DNA of 10,790 nt. Source: Candidatus Hodarchaeota archaeon. Its GTDB lineage: Archaea; Asgardarchaeota; Heimdallarchaeia; Hodarchaeales; Hodarchaeaceae. This document shows positions 1 through 8,600 of this stretch, piece by piece; positions within the stretch are counted from its first letter, which is position 1; each line of letters starts with the position of its first letter. Location of the stretch: NCBI GenBank assembly GCA_016839665.1, contig JAEOTU010000198.1:1-10790 (forward strand), in the 5' to 3' direction. Position numbers and translations under genes: made by a program. The notes beneath the pieces were generated by a model that made no database searches, was not told where the DNA came from, and saw nothing but the letters and a program-made list of their open reading frames with translations.

Positions 1-297
1 CTTCAGTTTCCGATTAATTCTTTTATTAGATATAGGATGACATGTGAGAATAAAACCTTCACTATTCCTCTTTTTTACATAAACAATTAAATTTTCTGTG
101 ATAAACTTATCTAATTCCTTTATAAATTTATATTGATTTGTAAATTCATTGAAATACAGGTTATCAGGTGTTTTAACCGTTCTAATTAGGTGTTCTCTGA
201 AATCCTTTAATTCAGGATGAGCTTCAATTATATGATTCAAACGTTCTTCTGTTAATCTAATTTCAATCTTTAGACTTTCACTTTTTATAATATTGAT
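1..297 (-). CDS. Small RelE/BECR-nuclease-like (toxin-like) protein, 3' end cut by window edge
   Basis: Reading the minus strand leftward from 405 gives a frame open to the window edge with no stop, so the C-terminus is missing. The last 99 codons look like a real protein. With ATC 297 as residue 1 there is L-T-E-E-R-L-N-H-I at 15-23, H-P-E-L at 27-30, a T-x-x-x-P-D turn at 40-45, a beta-strand L-I-V-Y-V-K-K at 70-76 and F-I-L-T-C-H-P at 82-88. This order (HI..xHPE, TvxxPd, vVyvK, fixTxxP) is what I recall from small RelE/barnase/EndoU-like (BECR or PBECR) nuclease-like proteins, often toxins or phage-linked; this is family recognition from memory, not a search. The start is unresolved: between the upstream stop (408-406) and the core there is no ATG, GTG or TTG. 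The first usual start is TTG at 240, inside the core helix. An AGGTG at 305-309 sits 7 nt before ATC 297, so a rare start is possible, or the gene is decayed. It lies beyond the operon terminator and is AT-rich, so it is probably an independent unit. Confidence 0.5.
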   Translation of the reverse strand, partial: MNIIKSESLKIEIRLTEERLNHIIEAHPELKDFREHLIRTVKTPDNLYFNEFTNQYKFIKELDKFITENLIVYVKKRNSEGFILTCHPISNKRINRKLK

Positions 298-317
298 AAA
301 AATGCACCTTTTTTCAG

Positions 318-326
318 TATTTATAT
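318..326 (-). promoter_or_regulatory. Possible archaeal TATA box for the small left-edge gene
   Basis: The minus strand reads ATATAAATA here, close to the archaeal TATA-box consensus. It lies about 25-29 nt before the presumed start region near 295-303, the right distance for a leaderless or short-leader transcript. No clear BRE purine run precedes it, and the surroundings are so AT-rich that a chance match is quite possible. Confidence 0.22.
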
Positions 327-405
327 CATTATTAATTAAGAAATATCGACAAAGAATAAATAATATTATGCTTAATAAACTACAATCATTTCGATATCCA
401 CTTTT

Positions 406-505
406 TTATTGCACATCAATTTTCATGAGATAGAAAAATCTTCTAAATAGATAAATAATCCAGATTACATAATTCATTCTGTTAAATTGGATACTCTCTT
501 TTAAT
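406..505. other. AT-rich non-coding spacer
   Basis: This spacer lies between the T-tract terminator of the large operon and the stop that bounds the small left-edge frame. It is visibly AT-rich. I see no coding frame with a plausible product on either strand, no tRNA-like fold and no repeat. Confidence 0.6.
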
Positions 506-549
506 AAAAAAAAAGAAGAAAGAAAAACTTTTACGACCCTGTTACAGGG
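506..549 (-). terminator. Hairpin plus T-tract terminator of the surface-protein operon
   Basis: About 12 nt after the TAA stop of the 1701-aa gene, the minus strand has CCCTG-TAA-CAGGG (549-537), a 5-bp stem with a 3-nt loop. It is followed by TTTTT (527-523), a pyrimidine-rich stretch and nine T (514-506). Archaeal RNA polymerase stops at such T-rich tracts, with or without a hairpin. The position directly after the last gene of the operon supports the call. The hairpin is short and may be incidental to the T-tracts. Confidence 0.65.
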
Positions 550-561
550 CACAGGATATCT

Positions 562-3500
562 TTATCCTTTCTTCTTCCTAGAGCGGTGCCAGGAAAGAAC
601 ACTAACAATAGTGATCAAAGACACAAGCACGAGTGTTGCTGTCCAGCCTGGTGAGGATATAGAAACGCTGGTGAGTAATTTCCGCGAGTCTTCCACAGTG
701 ACTGTCACTTCATCCCAGGCAGAATTACCAGAACCATCCGTTACGACCAGCTTGACTACATATGTTCCTTCAGCCCAGCCCACTAGGGGCAGTTCAATAA
801 GATCACCAGACCATAGTCCTTCTTGCTGGGTTATTCCATCCACCTCGATCTGGTAGGTTGCTGGGTGTTTTTCTGTGACATTCCATACCACTTTAGCGCT
901 TGAGTCTCCTAGTTCTGCCAGGTACTCGCCAACACTGTGGATTTGTGGGTAGGTGATGTCGATCACTTTGACGAAAGACGTCAGGCTGCGAATAAGACCA
1001 TATTGATCTTCAACTACAATGATGAATTCATATGTGCCAAGTCCAAGACCATCGATACTGTACGTGATATTTGTCGATTGATCTGTCAAGGGGTCTGAAT
1101 CTACGAGACTCCCGTTACGATACAGGGAATACGCCTTCGGATTCAATTCATTAATGGTCCACTCCAGCGTGTTGCCCGAACTGTCTTCAGATATGGCTAT
1201 TAAAGGTGGTCCATCAATAAATGGGGGCGAATAATCGAGTACAGTGACATCAACTGCTCCAATTCCAACATTTCCCGAATCATCGGTCATTCTCAAAGTG
1301 AAATTATAGTCACCCACTGGCAGGTAGTCGAGGTCCACGAGGACGACCTTAAAGCTGGGTAGAATGTCCCCTTCATCAACAACTGCCTCGTTCCTGTACA
1401 ACTGGTAGGATTTGGGGTTACTTTCATCAACGATGAATTCAAACCAGTTAGGGGTGTGAAATTGTTCATAAGATATGGACTTAAGCGGAACGATTGCAGG
1501 AGGTATGACGTCTTTAACCGTGAGAATGAAAGAACTACTGTTTTCATTATTACTTGTATCGTTAAATACGGCTCGAAACTCATAAGTTCCCCTCCGCAGA
1601 TAATCAATGGGAAGGAACACTGTATTGTTTAACATGGCCCATGTTCCATTGTGAAGTAACGTATCATTCATGTAGATAGAATATTTCGCTGGATTCGTGT
1701 CTTCAACGGTCCAGAATGGGTGCTGGACACGCGAGCTGTTATGTTCAAACACTACCATGTCACTAGGGCTACTTATAACCAAGGGTGAATCAACATCTGT
1801 AAGGGTAAAATCCCATGTATGGTTGTAAAAATTCCCCGCAATGTCGTAGATATGTAATTCTAAAGTATTCACACCTACTTTTAGGTGCAGGTCATCCACA
1901 GATATGTTAACAGGAATATTAGCATCCCAGGTACCAGATAGTTGCAAATTTTTTCTAACCACAACCGTCCAGTAATGTGGATAGGAGTCAGTTGCCGTGG
2001 AGGCGGTTTTTTCACCGTGTCCTTGGATAGCATTAGATCCAGGAGAGTTAATAAGAACAGGCTCACTCGTATCAGCACTACCGATGGCAAGAAGTAAAGC
2101 TGATGACACATTGAACCCGTTCATATCATAGACTGCAAGTGTGAAATTCCAAGTCTCTTCCACTAACGATCCAGGTGATAGGATGTAAGTTGCATTCCAC
2201 GCATTTAAAGGACTATTAGGATCACGCCAAACGAGGTATTCCTCCTGTGGAATGGCAGTTTCATTTAAAAATAAGGTCACTTTCAAGGGATAAGCCTCGG
2301 TATATTGCCAATTGAGCGCTAGGGTGTAGTTCCAGTTCACGGGGAGAGCAAAATTATTACCAGTTGCCAGCACAAGTGCAGTTCGTTCAGAAGCTTGTGG
2401 CCACAACAGCTGGATCGGGTCTATAAGAGGTGGATTTGAGTCCGTTGGGTCAATTTGAACCCAGACCATGTCTACATGTTCATTTCCAGTTGTATCATTG
2501 AAGATTGCGGTTACGTTGAAAAGACCCACACCGTAGCTCGGTACATCCTTCATGATCACATCAATAGTTTCCCCACTAGTCCAACCCCCGTTGGTATGAG
2601 TGGTGCTATTGACATAAATCGTATAAGAATCAGAATTTTCATCAAGTGGTATCCAAGAGGGGCCTAAACTCAGGCTAGAAAGTGGATACACAATGGTAAG
2701 TCCGCTGTACGGTTTTCCACTAAAACCAGGAGGCGTCACATCGGGTTCTAGAAAATTGACAGTTACTTCATTCAGAGAATAAACTTCTGAATCTCCTTCG
2801 GAACGAATGATTATTCGGAATGTATATACCTGAACTGGGACAACAGTTGGATCGGGGATAGATAGCCGTACAGCAATGCTATGGGTGTCTCCATGATAGA
2901 AGTTTTCAATTCGATTCTTTTCTAGCGATAAGTAATCTGTCCAACCATCTGCAGAAATCGTATAATTATCCACTACATTTCCGGTATTTGTCATTGTTAG
3001 ATTAAACTCTTGTTCGTAATTTGCAAACAAAGTGGTAGTATTTGGCGTTAATGTAGATAATATATTGAAATATGGTAAGAATTCGATTACACGGGTAGAT
3101 GATTGTATGCTTGACGGATCATATTCACTAGTGACATTTATATTCAAAGTATAGGCTCCAGGTGGAGGAAAATAGTCTGTTGGATGGTATGTAAGATTTA
3201 AAACGCCCGTAAAAGACTGGGCAGCTGTACTGTAGCGATCCACAGAAAATTTTGAATTCCACTCTCGTGTTGTACCACCAACACCCTGTAACACCCCTCG
3301 AACGGTGACATTATCAGGAACATTCCCTAGATTTGTACCAGTAAATCCTATTGAAAACACTTCACCTGGTGACACTGAAATCACCTCTCCACTGGGTTGG
3401 TCAAGATTGAATTCCAAACCATGTGTCACAGGCGGCGTATACTCTACACTTCGCATGATAGAAGGCTTAGAATTTTTCAACATTGATTTTCCTTGGCTTG

Positions 3501-5667
3501 TGGCAACCAGGGAGAAACTAAGGGGATCAGGTGGTACAGAGGGGTAGTCAGGAGCGTGTATCGTCAGAAGTGCAGTGTTATTTCTCGAGGGACTGATGTC
3601 ATAAGCGACAGGATCTCTGTCAAAGGAGGCAGTGAATTCGACTGGGAGATTTTTCACTTGAAGTTCAATGAAATCTTCATTGTTACCCAATGAAGACAGT
3701 TCAACAGAATAAACCTGACCTCGGTCAATTGAACTGGGTTCATTCAATGGAGTGATTTGCATATCAAAATCGTAGTTTGCATCAAGCACTGGAACCGAGG
3801 TTCCTGTGGAGTAGTAGAACGAGGAACAAATTTGCGGATAAGAACTTCCCTCTCCCGTTATCATTCTACGCAAGAGGCTTAATAAGGTTCGGCGAGGTCG
3901 AGGGAAAGGAACAGGGCATGAAATTTCGCGGAGGGTTTCCTTCGGTAGGATACCTCCAGGTGGTACGGTCATCACTTGACCTGGACTTTCGTGAAAAGCT
4001 AGGGCTTGTAAATTTATCGTTGGATTAAATGTGAGCCTTTCCAGGCAGTACTGTAAGTCTGATACAGCAAAACGGACACTAGAACCAGAGGTATGGGAGG
4101 GAAGTGTGAACTGCAAACTATTGTAGTCCTCGCCATTACGTCCATACTTGAAGGCATTTAAAGTATACTCAGGATTCCAATAATAGCCAGATAATGAACC
4201 ATCGGCAAGATCATTAATTAAGTTATCTTTAGCTGTTCTGTATGTCGGATCCTGAGTATGTTCTTCCCCCCAAGCCATCAACCTATTAGAATCCCAACCA
4301 TCCGTAGATACAGCAAGTTGAGCTGTCACTCTATCGCAGAAAATAGCTCCTGAAAGTGATTTCAGTTTTATCCATTCTATTAATTGAGGCTTCTCATTAA
4401 GTCGAGGATCATCAAGCCCCCCAGTTCCGTGATGTGCGGGTGACTCCCATAATGAGTAATCCCCTTGATCCCACCTAAATTTACCCCAACCTTCGGTAGT
4501 ACCCGTCATAAATCTTTGGTCAATAACGGCTGGTTGATCACCTAGTGGAGTTAAAAAGTTGAATTTAACGGACATTGGTGTGGGAAAAAACGACAAGGTT
4601 TCAATATCGGTCCAACCCCAAACTATTTCTTCGGCTTTGTTTCCTTTCAACCAATCAATAAAAGAATTGTATTTATTTACTTCTCTGTATGCTTCCTCAA
4701 ATAAAGAATGGGTTACGGTGAAAGGAGTTATGGGAATAATTCTTAATGATAGATTACCTTGAAGCGGACGAATGGCAACCTTCAGCTCGTAAGGGTGGTC
4801 AACAAAACACTCCTCTGGATACGAGATTTCGACTTCAAGCTTCAAATCTAACTGGAATGTAGATAGATACCAATATTCCATTATCATTCTGTGTGCTGTT
4901 CTTCTGTCCTGTCCCCATGGATCATAGGGATATCTATCTCTATCATATTCGTATAAAGGATGATACCAAGGGCCATATCTTCTTTCTTCTTCCAACCAGC
5001 TGAAACCATCTCTCGCGCGCCAATTAGAGCCTGAAATAAAGTTAATACTCACTTCTTTCTTCACTGTTCGAATCGAACTGGATACACTCTGCTTTTTCTC
5101 ACGAATGATCGGAATAACCAGATCATCCAATTCTCCCACATCACTGTTTATTATCGTTAGTTTCGGCTTTCCTATCATCGTCTTTGTGCTTGTTAAAACG
5201 CTATCATCCGTGTAAGTAGTTTGAGTCTTAATCATAGAGTCTGTCTTTTCTAAAACAATCGTAGATGAGTCTACTCCAGTTGAAGACCCGTCTTGTACCC
5301 CGAATGAAGGCAGATCCACTAAAGTATTGATCAAGTCTTGAGATATACTCATTTCCGAGGGCGCTTGAGGTAAAATCACAAGATCAGAAAGTTGTGATTG
5401 AAGGGATGTAATAAGTTCTGAATCCAGGTCTTGTCCATCAGGAGGTTTATCCAATATATCCTCAACAAATGCTGGATCCAGGTCTTGCTTACCTTGTTTG
5501 TCTAGTTTAACACCGTCCGTTCCTCGATCCGTTACATAAGGTGATGTTAGTAGGGTAAGAGGCCCTACAATAAAGGAAGATGACGCGATTACACCAATAA
5601 AAACAGTAACAAGCAGAAATTTTGAGCTTCGAACTAATAACAAACAGGAATGATGGAACTTTTTCAT
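562..5667 (-). CDS. Giant surface protein: novel N-terminal region, NEW3/CARDB-like and Ig-like repeats, PGW-type anchor
   Basis: This 1701-aa protein is probably exported and held at the cell surface. Residues 1-40 are a signal peptide or uncleaved N-terminal helix (basic start, hydrophobic 16-40). Residues 41-210 are Ser/Thr/Asp-rich and likely unstructured, with three Q-D-L segments. Residues 214-271 are very rich in Trp, Tyr, Arg and Asp. Residues 270-630 look globular but match no family I know. They hold Cys at 287, 444, 541, 584 and 614 and a Pro/Arg-rich stretch near 585-601. Residues 632-973 are three beta-sandwich repeats with T-N-x-G-N-V-x-D-N-type motifs, like NEW3/CARDB domains. 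Residues 976-1660 are about seven Ig-like repeats of the kind common in Asgard archaea. The end (1671-1701) is S-S-P-G-W, a hydrophobic helix and R-S-R-K-K-K-G, like a PGF-CTERM signal. N-x-S/T sequons are frequent, suggesting N-glycosylation. The ATG is fixed by a strong SD, the signal peptide and the ATGA overlap with the gene before it. Adhesion or cell-envelope work is inferred from architecture; no enzyme motif is visible. Confidence 0.93.
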   Translation of the reverse strand: MKKFHHSCLLLVRSSKFLLVTVFIGVIASSSFIVGPLTLLTSPYVTDRGTDGVKLDKQGKQDLDPAFVEDILDKPPDGQDLDSELITSLQSQLSDLVILPQAPSEMSISQDLINTLVDLPSFGVQDGSSTGVDSSTIVLEKTDSMIKTQTTYTDDSVLTSTKTMIGKPKLTIINSDVGELDDLVIPIIREKKQSVSSSIRTVKKEVSINFISGSNWRARDGFSWLEEERRYGPWYHPLYEYDRDRYPYDPWGQDRRTAHRMIMEYWYLSTFQLDLKLEVEISYPEECFVDHPYELKVAIRPLQGNLSLRIIPITPFTVTHSLFEEAYREVNKYNSFIDWLKGNKAEEIVWGWTDIETLSFFPTPMSVKFNFLTPLGDQPAVIDQRFMTGTTEGWGKFRWDQGDYSLWESPAHHGTGGLDDPRLNEKPQLIEWIKLKSLSGAIFCDRVTAQLAVSTDGWDSNRLMAWGEEHTQDPTYRTAKDNLINDLADGSLSGYYWNPEYTLNAFKYGRNGEDYNSLQFTLPSHTSGSSVRFAVSDLQYCLERLTFNPTINLQALAFHESPGQVMTVPPGGILPKETLREISCPVPFPRPRRTLLSLLRRMITGEGSSYPQICSSFYYSTGTSVPVLDANYDFDMQITPLNEPSSIDRGQVYSVELSSLGNNEDFIELQVKNLPVEFTASFDRDPVAYDISPSRNNTALLTIHAPDYPSVPPDPLSFSLVATSQGKSMLKNSKPSIMRSVEYTPPVTHGLEFNLDQPSGEVISVSPGEVFSIGFTGTNLGNVPDNVTVRGVLQGVGGTTREWNSKFSVDRYSTAAQSFTGVLNLTYHPTDYFPPPGAYTLNINVTSEYDPSSIQSSTRVIEFLPYFNILSTLTPNTTTLFANYEQEFNLTMTNTGNVVDNYTISADGWTDYLSLEKNRIENFYHGDTHSIAVRLSIPDPTVVPVQVYTFRIIIRSEGDSEVYSLNEVTVNFLEPDVTPPGFSGKPYSGLTIVYPLSSLSLGPSWIPLDENSDSYTIYVNSTTHTNGGWTSGETIDVIMKDVPSYGVGLFNVTAIFNDTTGNEHVDMVWVQIDPTDSNPPLIDPIQLLWPQASERTALVLATGNNFALPVNWNYTLALNWQYTEAYPLKVTLFLNETAIPQEEYLVWRDPNSPLNAWNATYILSPGSLVEETWNFTLAVYDMNGFNVSSALLLAIGSADTSEPVLINSPGSNAIQGHGEKTASTATDSYPHYWTVVVRKNLQLSGTWDANIPVNISVDDLHLKVGVNTLELHIYDIAGNFYNHTWDFTLTDVDSPLVISSPSDMVVFEHNSSRVQHPFWTVEDTNPAKYSIYMNDTLLHNGTWAMLNNTVFLPIDYLRRGTYEFRAVFNDTSNNENSSSFILTVKDVIPPAIVPLKSISYEQFHTPNWFEFIVDESNPKSYQLYRNEAVVDEGDILPSFKVVLVDLDYLPVGDYNFTLRMTDDSGNVGIGAVDVTVLDYSPPFIDGPPLIAISEDSSGNTLEWTINELNPKAYSLYRNGSLVDSDPLTDQSTNITYSIDGLGLGTYEFIIVVEDQYGLIRSLTSFVKVIDITYPQIHSVGEYLAELGDSSAKVVWNVTEKHPATYQIEVDGITQQEGLWSGDLIELPLVGWAEGTYVVKLVVTDGSGNSAWDEVTVTVEDSRKLLTSVSISSPGWTATLVLVSLITIVSVLSWHRSRKKKG
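565..657 (-). other. C-terminal PGW-type membrane-anchor/sorting signal
   Basis: Residues 1671-1701 of the 1701-aa protein run S-S-P-G-W, then about 17 hydrophobic residues, then a seven-residue basic tail. This is the three-part layout of PGF-CTERM signals, which archaeosortase A cuts in haloarchaea before lipid attachment. Trp replaces the usual Phe. It may be a lineage-specific variant or a plain transmembrane anchor. Confidence 0.6.
688..2742 (-). repeat. Array of about seven Ig-like repeats (1701-aa protein)
   Basis: These are protein-level repeats of about 90-120 residues at approximately 976-1075, 1076-1196, 1197-1290, 1291-1386, 1387-1477, 1478-1569 and 1570-1660. The last four are clearest: each opens with a P-x-I or P-P-x-I turn and has E-x-N-P-(A/K)-x-Y-x-(I/L)-Y-x-N or a near variant, then G-(T/D)-Y-x-F and a closing D-x-x-G-N strand. 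The first three are more diverged; the second has an insertion with Trp/Pro-rich loops. Such arrays usually act as extended stalks lifting the N-terminal domains from the membrane. Confidence 0.75.
2749..3774 (-). repeat. Three NEW3/CARDB-like beta-sandwich repeats (1701-aa protein)
   Basis: Residues 632-745, 746-865 and 866-973 each contain a strand-rich unit built around a proline or G-Q/G-E turn, then x-(L/F)-x-x-x-(N/G)-x-G-N-x-x-D-(N/F), followed by long alternating strands. The third, with T-M-T-N-T-G-N-V-V-D-N-Y at 891-902, is the clearest. This resembles the NEW3/CARDB-type domains common in archaeal surface proteins. Family choice between NEW3 and CARDB is uncertain. Confidence 0.5.
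3778..5547 (-). other. Unassigned N-terminal region of the 1701-aa protein (residues 41-630)
   Basis: This is the only large part of the two surface proteins that I cannot place in a repeat family. It has an acidic Ser/Thr-rich linker (41-210), a Trp/Tyr/Arg/Asp patch (214-271) and a roughly 360-residue mixed section. The mixed section has strand-like stretches (272-282, 293-313, 432-455) and five cysteines that could form disulfides outside the cell. It faces away from the membrane, so it is the likely functional head of the protein. Confidence 0.6.
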
Positions 5668-8600
5668 AGATTATTCCTCCTAAGCTGGTCTTGTTCTCTT
5701 TTCCTTCCTGCCCTGCGCGAGATGGCACATATAAGTAGGATAGACAATAAAATTACGAATTCAAACCCAGGTGACCGTTGTATTACAGATGGTCCCACAA
5801 TCACAAAAACATCATCAACCGTTCGGTGCCCCGCAATATCGTAGACAATCAAGCGGATCGTATATTCCCCTTCTGAAAATCCCGTTATAGTAAATCGGAT
5901 GGTCTCAGAGGTCATCCCAGTAAGCAACTCTGTTTGTAGCTGTTTCACTGTCCCATTTACAGGCACTAGAAAAATTTCGTAATATGCAAGGTTTTCATCG
6001 GAAGTCGTCCAAATAATGGTTGCGTTTTCAGTACTTGGAACTGAAATGGAATCGGGAGAAGAAAGAACTGGCGGATTACTATCTCCTGTGACTTGTACCG
6101 TGATACTTCGGGAAGCTGAGTTACCGAAGACGTCCCGTGCGACCAGTGTGAAGTTATACGTACCGATTGCCAGACCATCTAGTGATACTATGACTTTCTG
6201 ATCAGGGTCAAGCCAAGGTAACTGGAAAATCCTCGTATCGTCTAAGAACACTTCAACGGATCCAGGATGTTCGTCAAACACACGGAAAGCGGCAAAATTT
6301 CCAGTCGAACCAAACTCTATGTTCACATCGGGGATTTGGGCAATTACAGGAACAGTAGACTCGCTTTCGATTCCTAACAACACGGTGACGATTACTATGT
6401 CTGAATTCCAGTTTCCAGACTCATCCCAGACGGTCAAGTTGAATTCCCAAGTGCCAGCTAATTCGCTTGTGAGTGAATACTGAATGATCCCCGTCATCCA
6501 ATAGCCTTGTTTGCCTACTGTACTTGAATTCTTGTAAATGACATACTTATCGGGGTAATCATCCGAAACCGTCCAAACAATGCTTCTTGTACTGTTTCCA
6601 TAGATTTCCATATCTACTGGACTCGAGAGTACTGGCGGGGTCACATCAGGGGGGATAGGTAGGACTGTAACAATCGTACTAGCTGAGGCATTGTTTCCAG
6701 ACAGATCAATAACAATGAGTGAAATATTCCACGTCCCGACCAGAAAATTATCGATAGAGATATTAAAAACTCCACCACGCCATGGATAGTAACCTATTTT
6801 GGTCTCGTTGGCGAACCACTGGTACGCCTTGGGGTGGTCATCACTGGCGTTCCATGTGAGATAATTACCAATCGTTCCTTCAACATACTCAAGGGGGGCA
6901 GGTGCAGTAATAGTTGGGGGGATGACATCTGGCACATGGGACCCGATAGTAACAAGCACTGAATCACTCGTCCATCTTCCTTCCCAGTCATACAGGACGC
7001 ATGTGAAATTGTGCACTCCAGCAGTCAATGCCTGAGGATAACGATCGATAGGGTCTAGATGAGCTGTGATGTTCTCACCTGTCCATGATTCGTTATAAAC
7101 TGGTGTACTATTGAGTAATATGATAGCGCGCCAGGGGTGGTCATCGCTACCTGTCCAAATGATAGAATAGCCTATACTCCCTTCTTCAAAAGACAGGTCA
7201 GAAGGCGAGTTAATCGTAGGTGGTGCAATATCAGGTTCCTTCACGGTAACCCAGACTGTGTGAGTTCCTGTCAGATCGTAACAGTCGAGAATGAGCAGAG
7301 TAAAGTTGTGTAACCCCGTAGCAATTCCATCAAGGGAGACTAGAATAGTATCCGTCCAATTCCCGAAGCTTCTGCTTCCTAAAGTGAAAATGGTTCCATT
7401 TCGATACACAGTATAACTGTCATGGTAGGTCACGGTCACTGTCCATGTTAGACTATATCCAGTTTCCCCATACATCATAGCAAAATTTTTCGGCCCGTTG
7501 ATTACGATGCTAGAGCTTCGGGGGGTTATTTCCGCCCTAGGTAAGGGATCAGTATTGCTGGTAGAACCAGCAATAACATAAGGATTGTCAATGAAACCAT
7601 CAGCGTCAATATCAGGGGTAGTCCATTCGTTCCAGTAATTGTAGGAAAATACATTATTTGTCCCGTTATCATAAGCTTGAGCCCCACTCTCATTGTTTTG
7701 GCGAAAAGTGTTCCATGTTACTTCGTTATCTGTGCAATTAGGGTTGAATTCTATCCCATAACCTGTGCAGTTGACAATCGTATTACGAGTGATGAGAACT
7801 CCCCAATTTTTATGAATACCTGGAGATAACAGGATTCCTTGTTGGCTGCTATTGAAAATGGTATTATTTGAGATGATAGCCCCGCGCCAATATCCAGTAT
7901 TTAATAACCGAATGCTTGCCAGAGAAGTGTTTGAAATGATATTTCCTACGATTTCAAGATCTTGAGTAAACCACCATACTTCCACACCATACCCCCCTAT
8001 ATTGGAGAGGGTGTTGTTTATTACATAACCTCGGTTGCAATCCCGAGTCAGAGAGATTCCATTAGAGGCAATATCTGTAATGGTATTGCGGTAAATATAA
8101 GTGGGAAATGAAGCCAAATCAACAGCAATCCCCGCTGCACAATTTTGGATTTCATTATCGAGTATATTAGTATTATCTGAATCATAATAGATAAAAATCG
8201 CGTAATTGGAAGTGTTGCTTATTTGATTGTTTTCAATAGTGTTGTTGTGGGAATCCGATGATAAGTAGCAACTCCTATAATTATTCCTTAGGTTATTACG
8301 CGAAATTGTCCCCAATGTACTATTTTCCAAGTAAATACCTGCATGAGTCCCACTGATCCCATCCAAGTAGCAATCTTGGATCACAAAATATGCAGTAGTG
8401 TTATATATACTGATTAATATACTTTTATTACTTGTAAATTGATACCCTGCAATTAAATATGGAGCATTTATTGTCCCATCGCCAGAAAGAGCGAAATCAG
8501 CAAAATCACTATTTTCGTTAATCCAAATGGGCGCAATACGGGGATGGGGATCGAATTTATAAATATCTGTATCATTAACCCAATTTCCTCCCACAACTAT

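Noticed and set aside
611..856. Plus-strand open frame of 81 codons, and similar plus-strand frames at 2455-2667, 3305-3547, 3493-3693, 3777-4028, 4559-4762, 5650-5844, 6016-6201, 8544-8735, 9830-10048 and 9930-10136
   Set aside because: All lie antisense to strongly supported coding sequence, lack domain-like composition and do not form an operon. They are shadows of the large genes.
1293..1607. Minus-strand frames in other phases (also 1881-2111, 5507-5728, 5966-6178, 6794-6991, 9424-9687)
   Set aside because: These are out-of-phase readings of the repeat regions. The main frame is continuous through each, so they are not frameshift remnants.
7626..8402. Claim of overall positive selection between the beta-helix copies
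   Set aside because: Counting by eye, about 40 mismatches lie in residue-changing codons and about 34 are silent. Given the greater number of non-silent sites, this is below neutrality overall. Only the clustering of changes is notable.
7580..8500. Assignment as a NosD copper-maturation protein or a pectate lyase
   Set aside because: The beta-helix fold is shared by many families. There is no nos operon context and no recognisable lyase catalytic residues; domain order points to a surface adhesin.
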